NCBI GenBank assembly: GCA_013153235.1
Contig: JAADEU010000092.1
Location: 1-23,518 of the forward strand
Direction: 5' to 3'
Source: Aquificota bacterium
Lineage (GTDB): Bacteria; Aquificota; Aquificia; Aquificales; Hydrogenothermaceae
DNA: 23,518 nucleotides
Shown: positions 1-7,887 of the stretch, in pieces
How the letters are laid out: each line of letters starts with the position of its first letter
Numbering within the stretch: the stretch's first letter is position 1
Made by a program: the position numbers and the translations under genes
Notes under the pieces: generated by a model
Seen by the model: only the letters and a program-made list of their open reading frames with translations
Databases searched by the model: none
What the model was told of the DNA's origin: nothing

Positions 1-31
1 AACTAGAGACTTTAAATTTTGATAACCATAA

Positions 32-421
32 CTAATAGAAAACATTCTTCAGATGCCAGTTTAGAAAATTTTCTGAAATTTTTACTAAATGGATTCTTTT
101 TACAAAGTTTTTTATCATTGGATGGTTCTTGAGCTTTGAGCTCATCTTGTTAGAGACAACTAATTTCCCATTTTTTATACCTATCAATCCAGCATCAAAT
201 AGATAATGATGGAGTTTACATAATGCGATACCATTTTCTTCTATATCTGGTCCACCGGCATTAACAGGTTTCACATGAGCAGCGTCTATAATAGACCCTT
301 CATTTGGGATATCGCAGATTGCACATCTGTTCTGGTAATTTTCCTTTACCTTTGTGGAAAAGGATCTATCACGCTTGATCCTCTGGATTGTAGCCAGGAC
401 TTTTTCTCGTTCTCGTGGCAC
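32..421 (-). CDS. HNH endonuclease-like protein (HNH_2 type), possibly a 5'-truncated remnant
   Basis: The 129-residue product carries a zinc-type HNH nuclease core: CAIC (Cys33, Cys36), DAAHVKP with His49, then ENGIALCKLHHYLFDAG with Asn63, Cys68 and His71/72. The LFDAGLIGI tail is typical of the HNH_2 family, seen at the C-terminus of larger restriction-like proteins. Residues 1-30 (charged, helical) resemble the segment that normally precedes this domain, so the usual N-terminal domain appears absent. The start is GTG at 419-421. An in-frame TAA lies only 3 bases upstream, and no Shine-Dalgarno sequence is visible, which suits either a decayed gene or a leaderless one. Base composition is visibly richer in A+T than the neighbouring genes, which suggests transfer. 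The gene is divergent from the TPR gene. The nuclease fold is well supported; the role and whether it is expressed are not. Confidence 0.7.
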   Translation of the reverse strand: MPREREKVLATIQRIKRDRSFSTKVKENYQNRCAICDIPNEGSIIDAAHVKPVNAGGPDIEENGIALCKLHHYLFDAGLIGIKNGKLVVSNKMSSKLKNHPMIKNFVKRIHLVKISENFLNWHLKNVFY

Positions 422-433
422 GATTTAATAGTT

Positions 434-462
434 TTTTAAACAGGCTAAATTACTGTTTAAAA
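434..462. promoter_or_regulatory. Perfect inverted repeat, candidate operator between divergent genes
   Basis: TTTTAAACAG (434-443) and CTGTTTAAAA (453-462) are exact reverse complements separated by 9 bases. The repeat lies between the start codons of the HNH gene (minus) and the TPR gene (plus), just upstream of the candidate -10 box at 487-492. No gene is transcribed into it, so a terminator role is unlikely. Dyad symmetry, spacing and position fit a binding site for a dimeric regulator. The regulator is unknown. Confidence 0.5.
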
Positions 463-463
463 T

Positions 464-492
464 CAGTGAACAGGAAAAACAGAAGGTATAAT
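464..492 (+). promoter_or_regulatory. Candidate promoter for the TPR-sfsA-cation transport operon
   Basis: A perfect TATAAT hexamer sits at 487-492, 33 bases upstream of the TPR start codon. The matching -35 position (about 464-469) is poor, which could mean activator dependence through the adjacent inverted repeat. A Shine-Dalgarno-like CCGGAGA lies at 513-519. Confidence 0.5.
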
Positions 493-525
493 CTTAATTT
501 ATAAACGGAAATCCGGAGAAAAGCA

Positions 526-1347
526 ATGATTAGGGTAATTTTATTACTGTTAATGCTTTCTATCCCCGTAATTGCCAGGCAGGAAAACAGTGAGATAGAC
601 AGATTAATAGCCCAGGCCTGGGAGTATTACGAAAAGGGCAGATATTTAAAGATGAAGGAACTATCCCAGACAATTCTTGAAAAATCAAAGGAGGCCGGTT
701 ATCCAAAGGGTATAGCAGAAGGATACTACTACCTTGGGGTTGCCTATTACTCTATAGGAGACAGGGCAAAGGCTCTGGAATATGCAAACAGGGCACTGGA
801 ATTTACAGATAGATACAAAAACTACAGATGGCGTACATATGCAATAACCCTTGCAGGGGAGATTCTCAGGTCCCTCAGAAGATACGACGAGGCCCTTTCA
901 CAGTTCAAAAAAGCACTTGAAGTAATAAAAGAAAACAACAACAAAAAGATGCTTCCTGCAGGGTACGTTAATGTTGCAAATATTTACTATGAAATGGGGG
1001 ATTTCAAGAAAGCCCTCCAGTATTACCGGAAAGGTTATGATTCTGCCAGGAATATTGAGCTCAGAAAGTCATACCTCGCCCTGACAGCTTACAATCTGGG
1101 ACTGATAAATTACAGAATGAAAAAATACCCTGAAGCCGTAAAATATCTGGAAGAAGCCCACAGGATATACTCAGAAATCGGTGATACTACCTCAACAGCC
1201 CAGTCTGCGTATTACATGGCCAAGGGTCTGTACAGACAGGGCAAAAAAAATGAAGCCCTTACAGTTCTTCAGACAAATATTGAAATAGCAAGGAAGGCCG
1301 GATTATGGAAGCAGTACAGAAGACTGATAAAGAAAATAAAGAACTAA
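526..1347 (+). CDS. Exported tetratricopeptide repeat (TPR) protein
   Basis: The 273-residue product begins with a hydrophobic signal peptide (residues 1-17, LLLLMLSIPVIA followed by RQE), so it is probably periplasmic. The rest is helical, with five or six TPR units at roughly 22-55, 62-95, 102-135, 143-176, 185-218 and 225-258. The TPR consensus shows in GYYYLGVAYYSIGDRAKALE, ANIYYEMGDFKKALQYY and AYNLGLINYRMKKYPEAVKY. TPR arrays are protein-binding scaffolds; there is no catalytic domain, and the partner cannot be named from sequence. ATG 526 follows a good ribosome site (513-519) and candidate promoter (487-492). The 3' end overlaps sfsA by 43 bases, so it is the first gene of the operon running to 6137. 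The fold is secure; the role is unknown. Confidence 0.85.
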   Translation: MIRVILLLLMLSIPVIARQENSEIDRLIAQAWEYYEKGRYLKMKELSQTILEKSKEAGYPKGIAEGYYYLGVAYYSIGDRAKALEYANRALEFTDRYKNYRWRTYAITLAGEILRSLRRYDEALSQFKKALEVIKENNNKKMLPAGYVNVANIYYEMGDFKKALQYYRKGYDSARNIELRKSYLALTAYNLGLINYRMKKYPEAVKYLEEAHRIYSEIGDTTSTAQSAYYMAKGLYRQGKKNEALTVLQTNIEIARKAGLWKQYRRLIKKIKN

Positions 1348-2030
1348 TTTTATTTGACCTTAAAAAACTGGGTTCCCCTGAGGAGGCAGTTTTTCTGGAA
1401 AGACCTAACAGATTTGTCGGTATATGTCGAATAAACGGCAAAACCGTCAGATGCCACATAGCCGACTCAGGAAGACTGAAGGAGATACTGACAGAGGGCA
1501 GAAAACTCCTTGTTGTGAAAAACAGACCCGGTATGAAAACCCGGTACAGAGTTATTGGGGCACTGATGGAAGACGGCTGGATACTCCTGAACACATCCAT
1601 TCACTCAAAAATTGGAGAGGAAGCTATAAAAAAAGGGGTTCTGGGCTTTACACCAGAGAAAATAAAGAGGGAGTTTGCCTTTGGCAATAGCAGAATTGAC
1701 TATCTAGTGGACGATAACATTCTTGTTGAGCTAAAAGGGAGTAACCTGCTTATAGGAGATAGGTGTGTATTTCCTGATGCACCTACCTCACGGGGTAAAA
1801 GACATCTGGAAGAACTTATAAAGAGCCTGTCGGAAGGTTACAGACCCTATATTTTGATGATGGGATTAAGGGAGTGCAACTGCTTTCAGACAAACGAAAG
1901 GCTGGACCCTGAATTCAGTAAAACATTCCAGAAAGCTATTGAATCAGGTGTGGTTTTTAAGGGTTTCAGGGTGGGGATAGACAGGGAGTTTAATGTGGTT
2001 CTTAAAGGGGAGATGAAGCTGTGCCGGTGA
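1305..2030 (+). CDS. sfsA: DNA/RNA nuclease SfsA (sugar fermentation stimulation protein A)
   Basis: The 241 residues match SfsA along the whole length (E. coli 234). Visible family marks are ERPNRFVG at 32-39 with the OB-like segment to about 100, the HIADSGRL segment at 51-58 (family CPNTGRL/AM), and a PD-(D/E)XK nuclease core: SRIDYL with Asp132, then ILVELKG with Glu142 and Lys144, followed by FPDAPTSRGKRHLEEL at 156-171. SfsA proteins are reported to bind and cut DNA and RNA; the older sugar-fermentation name comes from an E. coli overexpression phenotype. ATG 1305 lies inside the TPR gene and is preceded at 7 bases by AGGAAGG (1291-1297), so this long overlap is a credible start. The stop overlaps the next gene. 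The link to the flanking transport genes is unclear. Confidence 0.92.
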   Translation: MEAVQKTDKENKELILFDLKKLGSPEEAVFLERPNRFVGICRINGKTVRCHIADSGRLKEILTEGRKLLVVKNRPGMKTRYRVIGALMEDGWILLNTSIHSKIGEEAIKKGVLGFTPEKIKREFAFGNSRIDYLVDDNILVELKGSNLLIGDRCVFPDAPTSRGKRHLEELIKSLSEGYRPYILMMGLRECNCFQTNERLDPEFSKTFQKAIESGVVFKGFRVGIDREFNVVLKGEMKLCR

Positions 2031-2644
2031 TGCTAACAGACATATTCATGCTTATGAATATAATTGGTCTTGTTGCTTTTGCAGTTGTTGGCTCATTTAA
2101 GGCATTAAGGGAAGGGCTTGACCTGTTTGGGATTACCGTTCTGGGGATTATGACAGCCCTAGGTGGAGGTATTACAAGGGACCTGCTGGTAAACCAGATT
2201 CCTAACGCCCTGAAATCATATAACGACATAATGTTTGCCCTGGCAGGGGTATGGCTCGCAGTTGTGATGTACCGTATATTAAAAAAGGACATCAGTAACA
2301 GGTATTTTATACTTATACCTGATGCTATTGGGTTATCTGCATTTACAACAACAGGGGCCCTAATTGCGTATAACGCAGAGGTGTCATTTTTTGGAATTGT
2401 GATACTTGCAACACTTACAGGCATAGGGGGAGGTATGATTAGCGACATACTGCTTGGAAAGACTCCAACAGTACTGAAGGACGATTTTTATGCCTCATGC
2501 GCAATTATCGGGGCAATCGCATTTTACATTGCCGTCAGTTCTGGTATGGGTCTTAATTTTTCTGCATTTATCTGTGCTACAGTGGTTTTGATGATTAGAA
2601 TCTTAGCAATACTGTATAACTGGAGACTTCCAAGGTTCTCATGA
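2021..2644 (+). CDS. TRIC-family (UPF0126) trimeric cation channel, inner membrane
   Basis: The 207-residue, almost entirely hydrophobic protein has about seven membrane segments arranged as two repeats. Each repeat carries the glycine-rich pore motif: ALGGGITRDLL in the first half and GIGGGMISDILLGKTP in the second. These are hallmarks of the prokaryotic TRIC/UPF0126 (YicG-like) family. Structures of prokaryotic TRIC members show homotrimeric, monovalent-cation-permeable channels related to those of the sarcoplasmic reticulum. The start is probably GTG 2021, because AAAGGGGAG (2004-2012) lies 8 bases upstream; ATG 2030 is possible but too far from that site. It overlaps sfsA by 10 bases and the ATPase by 4 (ATGA), so translation is probably coupled. 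A counter-ion role for the downstream ATPase is an inference from gene order. Confidence 0.88.
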   Translation: MPVMLTDIFMLMNIIGLVAFAVVGSFKALREGLDLFGITVLGIMTALGGGITRDLLVNQIPNALKSYNDIMFALAGVWLAVVMYRILKKDISNRYFILIPDAIGLSAFTTTGALIAYNAEVSFFGIVILATLTGIGGGMISDILLGKTPTVLKDDFYASCAIIGAIAFYIAVSSGMGLNFSAFICATVVLMIRILAILYNWRLPRFS

Positions 2645-5145
2645 GTAAAAAAATACATCAGCTTCCTCCGGAAGAAGTCCTTAAAGTCCTGGAGACCTCT
2701 CCCCAGGGTCTATCTACGGAGGAAGCGGAAAAGAGGCTAAAAATATACGGACCCAATCAACTGGAAGAGAAAAAAGAAAGCCCCCTCATAATACTCTTCC
2801 GCCAGTTTAACAATCCCCTTGTTTATATCCTGCTGGTGGCAATGGGTATAACGATTTATATGGGGGATAAAATTGATGCATTCATAATAGGTGGAATTGT
2901 TCTGGTTAACGGCTTACTTGGATTCTTTCAGGAGATTAAAGCCCGTTCCTCCCTTGAAGCCCTGAAAAAGATGACAGAAACAAAGGCAAAGGTTATCAGG
3001 GACGGAAAAGAACAGCTTCTCCCTGTATCACAGATTACAGTGGGGGATATTGTGATTGTCGGGGAAGGGGATGTTGTTCCTGCTGATATAAGACTGATTG
3101 AGGCAACAGGGCTTCTGGTGGACGAGGCGATTCTTACCGGTGAATCCATACCTGTTGAAAAGAGTCCTGAATCCCTTGAGGAAGATGAACCTCCACTGTA
3201 CAGGATGAAAAACCTCCTGTTTAAAGGAACTATCGTTGTCAGGGGAAAAGGAAAAGGCGTTGTTTTCGCGGTGGGAAGGCAGACCCAGATTGGAAAAATA
3301 GCAGAAAAGGTAAAGGAAAGCTCCCCTGAAAGCCCGCTTAACAGAGCCCTGAAATCCTTCTCAATGAAGTGGGTGGCTGTCCTTATAGGAATCCTCACCT
3401 TTATATTTGTCCTCGGAATTGTTCAGGGAAGGGACATTTACAAACTGTTCATGCTGATTATCTCAGAGCTGGTATCTGCCGTTCCTGAAGGTCTGCCCCT
3501 TGTAATCACATTTGTCCTTGTCATAGGGGCAATGGCCCTTGCCAGAAAAAAAACACTGGTAAAATACCTGCCTGCCGTTGAAACCCTGGGAAGTGCTTCA
3601 TTTATCCTTTCTGATAAAACAGGAACCATAACTGAAGGAAAACTTCAGGTAAAAGAATACACATCTGATAATGACGAGATACTGTTTTTGATATCTGCTT
3701 TGTGTAATGATGCCACAGAAGACAGGGGAGACCCTCTGGAAATAGCCCTTTTAAAGTGGCTGGACAGCAGGGATTATCCCTGGAAAAGGGTAAGAAACAT
3801 ATATCCCCGTGTGTGGGAATACCCTTTTGACACGAATCTCAGGCTTATGGCCACCGTACACAGGGTAGAAAACAGGAACTATCTGCTTGTTAAAGGTGCC
3901 TTTGAAACACTGAAAGAACTGGCTACAAACAACGTGGAGCACTTCCAGAAAATCCACGACCAGATGGCTGAAAAGGGTCTGAGGGTACTTGCGTTTGGTT
4001 ATGCCCCTGTGGAAGGTATCCCTGATGATATCAGAAATATAAAAATAGAGGTTGTTGGGCTTGTGGGCTTTATTGACCCTCCTAAGAAGGGGGTTAAAGA
4101 AGCGGTTGAAATAGCAAGAAGAGCGGGTATCAGGGTTGTTATGGTAACAGGGGATAATCTTAAGACAGCCGTTGCCATTGCGAAGGAGGTCTCTATATAC
4201 AGGGAGAAGGATGTGGCTGTAACAGGTCAGGAGATTGCCAGATATTCAGATGATGAGCTTTATAACCTGATGAAGCTCTGTTCTGTGGTTGCAAGGGCAA
4301 CACCTGAAGATAAATACAGACTGGTGAAGGTCCTCCAGAAAAAAGGTGAGATTGTTGCAGTGACAGGTGACGGCGTAAATGATGTTCCTGCCCTGAAGAT
4401 TGCCGACCTCGGGATTGCTATGGGTGATGGAACAGAAGCGGCCAAAGAGGTTGCAAAAATGGTCATAACAGACAATAACCTCTCTGTTATCGTTGATGCT
4501 GTAAAACAGGGCAGGGCAATAGCAAAAAATATAAGAAAGGTTATATACTATCTTCTTTCCTGTAGTTTTGGGGAGATTATGCTTTTAACCTCGGCATTCC
4601 TCCTCAAACTACCACTGCCCCTATATCCAATTCAAATTCTGTGGATAAATCTGGTTACAGAAGGCGTTCAGGATAAGACATTTGCATTTAACAGACCCCC
4701 TGAAGACCTGATGTCCCAGAAACCTGAGAAGCCGGAAAAAGCATTTTTTGATAAAAAGCAGCTTATTGATATCACATACGGAGCCCTGTTAATTGGAGGT
4801 ATAAACCTTATAGTATTCATCTATATGCTTAAAATGGCAGATTACTCCCTTGCCGTTACCACAACATTTACATCCCTGATTGCCAACCAGTGGGTTAACG
4901 GCTTTCAGGCCATAAAAGATGAACCATTCCTGAAGAACATACCGGATACTTTCAGGGCTAATCCATACATGTTCCTGGGGGTAGGTATTGGATTCCTGCT
5001 CCAGCTAGTGGCAGTCTATGTCATTCCCCAGTGGCTCCATACAACACCCCTTTCAATCAGGGAATGGATAATCGTTCTTATAAGCTCTGTGGCTATCTTT
5101 ATACTCCTTGAGATTAGAAAATTTCTTGGAAGGACCGGCAGATGA
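2641..5145 (+). CDS. P2-type (Ca2+-ATPase-like) cation-transporting P-type ATPase
   Basis: The 834-residue protein has all P-type domains in order: N-terminal cation-ATPase domain (about 5-70), actuator with LTGES (165-169), phosphorylation site SDKTGT with Asp325, nucleotide domain with KGAFE (418-422), hinge MVTGDN (501-506) and TGDGVNDVPA (575-584), then a C-terminal six-segment membrane part. VPEGLP in segment 4 (Glu283), FGE in segment 5 (Glu645) and NLVTEG in segment 6 (Asn670, Thr673, Glu674) match the calcium sites of SERCA-type pumps. Two site residues differ from SERCA: Asp800 is replaced by Glu, and Asn768 by Ser. The usual TxN after DKTGT reads TEG. Ca2+ is therefore likely, but Mn2+ or another cation cannot be excluded. 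It shares ATGA overlaps with both neighbours, a TRIC channel and a CaCA exchanger. Confidence 0.93.
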   Translation: MSKKIHQLPPEEVLKVLETSPQGLSTEEAEKRLKIYGPNQLEEKKESPLIILFRQFNNPLVYILLVAMGITIYMGDKIDAFIIGGIVLVNGLLGFFQEIKARSSLEALKKMTETKAKVIRDGKEQLLPVSQITVGDIVIVGEGDVVPADIRLIEATGLLVDEAILTGESIPVEKSPESLEEDEPPLYRMKNLLFKGTIVVRGKGKGVVFAVGRQTQIGKIAEKVKESSPESPLNRALKSFSMKWVAVLIGILTFIFVLGIVQGRDIYKLFMLIISELVSAVPEGLPLVITFVLVIGAMALARKKTLVKYLPAVETLGSASFILSDKTGTITEGKLQVKEYTSDNDEILFLISALCNDATEDRGDPLEIALLKWLDSRDYPWKRVRNIYPRVWEYPFDTNLRLMATVHRVENRNYLLVKGAFETLKELATNNVEHFQKIHDQMAEKGLRVLAFGYAPVEGIPDDIRNIKIEVVGLVGFIDPPKKGVKEAVEIARRAGIRVVMVTGDNLKTAVAIAKEVSIYREKDVAVTGQEIARYSDDELYNLMKLCSVVARATPEDKYRLVKVLQKKGEIVAVTGDGVNDVPALKIADLGIAMGDGTEAAKEVAKMVITDNNLSVIVDAVKQGRAIAKNIRKVIYYLLSCSFGEIMLLTSAFLLKLPLPLYPIQILWINLVTEGVQDKTFAFNRPPEDLMSQKPEKPEKAFFDKKQLIDITYGALLIGGINLIVFIYMLKMADYSLAVTTTFTSLIANQWVNGFQAIKDEPFLKNIPDTFRANPYMFLGVGIGFLLQLVAVYVIPQWLHTTPLSIREWIIVLISSVAIFILLEIRKFLGRTGR

Positions 5146-6137
5146 GCCTCTGGATTACATTTTTTCTGCTGACAGCGGTTATATTCTTTGCGGGAAAAAA
5201 TCTGGTCAAATACGGGGATATACTTGCAGAAAAACTGAATTTAGGCAGAACAATCATAGGAATTGTTTTTGTAGCGTCTATAACATCCCTGCCTGAACTG
5301 GTCACTGGGATAGGTGCAGTTACGCTGGCCGAGTCACCGGACATAGCTGCCGGTGATGTGTTTGGAAGCTGTATGTTTAATCTTCTGATACTGGCGGTTC
5401 TTGACGGATTTTTCAGGGACAGTCCTCTGACCACGAAAGTCCACCACGGTCTGACCATATCTGCAAGCTTTGGCATAATACTGATAACCCTCTCAGCTGC
5501 TGCAATTTTTCTGGGAGACAGGGTCCCTGTTATAGGATGGATTTCCTACGCCTCATTTGTAATAACAGCAGTTTATTTAATTTCCATCTGGATAATCACA
5601 TCCTATGAAAAAAGATTTATATCACGCTCTGTGAAGGAAAGCGCAGAGGCCCTTCTGTACGGGGACATCTCCCTGAAAAGAACAATTCTAATGTACACAA
5701 TCAACGGTGTTGTAATTGTAGGGGCTGCCCTATACCTGCCTGTTGTGGGTAAACAGATTGCCTCCATATACGGTCTGACAGAAACTTTTTTTGGAACCTT
5801 TTTTGTTGCCCTCACAACATCCCTGCCGGAGATTGCCGTTTCTATAGCAGCTGTCAGGATGAATATGGTTACTATCTCTGTCGCCAATCTTCTGGGGAGC
5901 AATGTTTTTAATATTTTTATCCTTGCGATAGATGACATTTTTTACAGAAATGGAAGCCTTTTCACAGGTATGGACTACAATAACCTGTTTTCTGCAGCAG
6001 TTGCAGTTATTATGACTGCGGTTATCATAATAGGCCTGATTTACAGGGCAGAAAGGAAACCATTAAGACTGGCCTATGAGTCTATAGCCCTCATCGGGAT
6101 ATATCTGGCAGGAGTTTTTATCATTTACCGGTTATAA
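5142..6137 (+). CDS. CaCA-family Na+(H+)/Ca2+ exchanger, inner membrane
   Basis: The 331 residues form about ten membrane segments in two halves, each with an alpha repeat. Alpha-1 includes VASITSLPELVTGIGAV (Glu52) and GSCMFN (75-80); alpha-2 includes VALTTSLPEIAVSIAAV (Glu230) and GSNVFN (252-257). These paired acidic SLPE motifs are the ion-binding centre of the YrbG/NCX_Mj-like calcium:cation antiporters. In the first repeat the normally conserved Asn of GSNxFN is Cys77, and the Asn of the preceding GN is Asp72. That could alter ion selectivity, so the coupling ion is left open. ATG 5142 overlaps the ATPase stop by 4 bases (ATGA), so pump and exchanger are probably made in step. It is the last gene of the first plus-strand operon; 83 bases separate it from coaBC. 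Confidence 0.9.
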   Translation: MSLWITFFLLTAVIFFAGKNLVKYGDILAEKLNLGRTIIGIVFVASITSLPELVTGIGAVTLAESPDIAAGDVFGSCMFNLLILAVLDGFFRDSPLTTKVHHGLTISASFGIILITLSAAAIFLGDRVPVIGWISYASFVITAVYLISIWIITSYEKRFISRSVKESAEALLYGDISLKRTILMYTINGVVIVGAALYLPVVGKQIASIYGLTETFFGTFFVALTTSLPEIAVSIAAVRMNMVTISVANLLGSNVFNIFILAIDDIFYRNGSLFTGMDYNNLFSAAVAVIMTAVIIIGLIYRAERKPLRLAYESIALIGIYLAGVFIIYRL

Positions 6138-6220
6138 TTTTTATAGTGGTATCGGCTAAATCTCAACTGAATTGGTTTACAGACCTTTCTGAAAATAGAA
6201 ATCCAGGGAGATAAAACACA
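6133..6220 (+). promoter_or_regulatory. Intergenic gap with a candidate -10 box before coaBC
   Basis: TATAAT at 6133-6138 spans the exchanger stop codon and could serve as a -10 box for coaBC, although no good -35 element is seen. No terminator hairpin separates the two genes, so read-through from the upstream operon is also possible. A GGAG ribosome site (6207-6210) precedes ATG 6221. Confidence 0.3.
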
Positions 6221-7393
6221 ATGATTTTAAAAGACAAAAGGATTCTTATAGGTGTATCAGGCTCAATAGCAGCTTACAAAAGCTGTGAACTGGTGAGGCT
6301 TCTACAGAAAAAGGGGGCACAGGTCAGGGTGTGTATGACACCTTCGGCGAAAGAGTTTGTCGGGGAACTTACATTCAAAGCCCTGACCGGTGAGGAGGTT
6401 TTATCAGACTGGAAAGACGGGAAAACCGGTCTTGAACACATATTCTGGGCAAGGTGGGCAGACAGTTTTGCCGTTGCCCCTGCAACCGCAAATACTATGG
6501 CGAAGATATCAACAGGTATAGCCGATAACTTCCTGAACTCTGTGGCCCTTGCCTACCACAGAAAAATTGTATTTGCCCCTGCAATGAACAGCCAGATGTA
6601 TGCAAACCCTGCAACCAGGGAAAATATAAACAGACTCAGAAGCTGGGGTCATATAATTGTGGAACCTACATCGGGGGAACTTGCCTGTGGAGAGGAAGGA
6701 GAAGGAAAGCTGGCAGATATTGATGACATATATACGGGAATACTCAAGTCCATTCTTCCTAAATACCTTGAGGGTAAAAAAGTTCTGGTCACAGCCGGTG
6801 GAACAAGGGAGTATTTTGACCCTATCAGGTATATTTCCAACGCATCATCTGGACAGATGGGGTACAGCCTTGCAAAAATCGCATATGCAATGGGCGCAGA
6901 GGTTGTTCTGATATCGGCCCCAACCTGCCTGAAAAAGCCGTATGGCGTCAAAGCAGTAGATGTTGTTTCTGCCAGACAGATGTACGATAGGGTGATGGAG
7001 TACCTTGACTGGGCGGATATTATTATCATGAACGCAGCTGTCGCGGATTTCAGACCTGAAAGCTACACCGACGAAAAACTAAAAAAAGATAAAGAACAGC
7101 CGATTGTTAAGCTTGAGAGGAATCCTGATATCCTGAAGGCTATTGGGGAAAAGAAAAGAAAAGACCAGACCGTTATAGGATTTGCTGCGGAAAGCAGTAA
7201 TCTGGTGGAAAACGCAGTGGACAAACTGATAAGGAAAAATCTGGACTACATAATTGCCAACAGACTGAATGTGTTCAGCAGGGAAACCCACACAGGGCTG
7301 ATTATAGACAGGGACAGGAACCTTACAGAGATACCGGAGATGGACAAAGAAAGCTCAGCCTTTTACATATTAGAAAAAATCTTTAAGAGGTGA
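6221..7393 (+). CDS. coaBC: CoaBC: phosphopantothenoylcysteine decarboxylase / phosphopantothenate-cysteine ligase
   Basis: This bifunctional 390-residue enzyme joins cysteine to 4'-phosphopantothenate (CoaB) and decarboxylates the product (CoaC), steps two and three from pantothenate to coenzyme A. The N-terminal flavoprotein half (1-185) has GVSGSIAAYK at 11-20, the catalytic His73 in GLEHIFW, the substrate motif PAMNSQMY (120-127) and Cys156 in SGELACGEEGEGKL. The C-terminal half (186-390) has TAGGTREYFDPIRYISNASS (191-210), NAAVADF with Asn271, and the lysine-rich loop KLKKDK (286-291). Both active sites look intact and the length is normal. It heads the second plus-strand run. The stop overlaps the 5' region of the KhtT-like gene, so it is probably cotranscribed with ion-transport genes of unrelated function. 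Confidence 0.96.
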   Translation: MILKDKRILIGVSGSIAAYKSCELVRLLQKKGAQVRVCMTPSAKEFVGELTFKALTGEEVLSDWKDGKTGLEHIFWARWADSFAVAPATANTMAKISTGIADNFLNSVALAYHRKIVFAPAMNSQMYANPATRENINRLRSWGHIIVEPTSGELACGEEGEGKLADIDDIYTGILKSILPKYLEGKKVLVTAGGTREYFDPIRYISNASSGQMGYSLAKIAYAMGAEVVLISAPTCLKKPYGVKAVDVVSARQMYDRVMEYLDWADIIIMNAAVADFRPESYTDEKLKKDKEQPIVKLERNPDILKAIGEKKRKDQTVIGFAAESSNLVENAVDKLIRKNLDYIIANRLNVFSRETHTGLIIDRDRNLTEIPEMDKESSAFYILEKIFKR

Positions 7394-7398
7394 TGGCT

Positions 7399-7887
7399 AT
7401 GGAGTTTAAAGAAAGCGACCTTCCAGGTATCGGAAAAAAGTTTTCCATTGTAACTGCAGCAGGGGATAAACTGACGGTAATAATGCACGTGACAGGAAAA
7501 AGGGAGATTTTTGTCTTTGAACCGGACGATTTTGATGAGCCATCCTGTGATGTGGTTCTGACAGAAGAAGAGGCAAACCAGCTGGGTTCTGTCCTTATGG
7601 GGGCGTACTACAGACCTGAACAGGAAAAGGAAAAGGAGGTCCTCATCGAAAATCTGGCGATAGAGTGGGTAAAAATACCTCCGTCATCTCCCCTTGCAGG
7701 TAAAAGTATCAGGGAGGCAGACATCAGAAAAAGGGCCGGTGTTACAGTTATTGCCATTATCAAGGAAAATGAGACGATAGTAAACCCACGGCCTGATGAA
7801 GTGATTTCTGCCGGGGATACAGTTGTTGTTGTTGGAACAAGGGAACAGGTGGAAAACTTTATGAGGGAGTACAAAATAGATGCATGA
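7399..7887 (+). CDS. KhtT-like regulatory subunit of a K+/H+ antiporter (TrkA-C/RCK_C domain)
   Basis: This soluble 162-residue protein has the YhaT/KhtT layout. An N-terminal domain (about 1-70) carries LPGIGKKFSIVTAAGDKL and TGKREIFVFE, and a C-terminal TrkA-C domain (about 80-162) carries SPLAGKSIREADIRKRAGV, VNPRPDEVISAGDTVVVVG. TrkA-C domains bind small ligands; in Bacillus KhtT the ligand is c-di-AMP, but no ligand can be deduced here. ATG 7399 is chosen because AGAGG (7386-7390) is 8 bases upstream. An in-frame GTG at 7390 or ATG at 7393 would add two or three residues. The 3' end overlaps the antiporter gene by 8 bases, which supports a two-subunit complex. Confidence 0.88.
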   Translation: MEFKESDLPGIGKKFSIVTAAGDKLTVIMHVTGKREIFVFEPDDFDEPSCDVVLTEEEANQLGSVLMGAYYRPEQEKEKEVLIENLAIEWVKIPPSSPLAGKSIREADIRKRAGVTVIAIIKENETIVNPRPDEVISAGDTVVVVGTREQVENFMREYKIDA

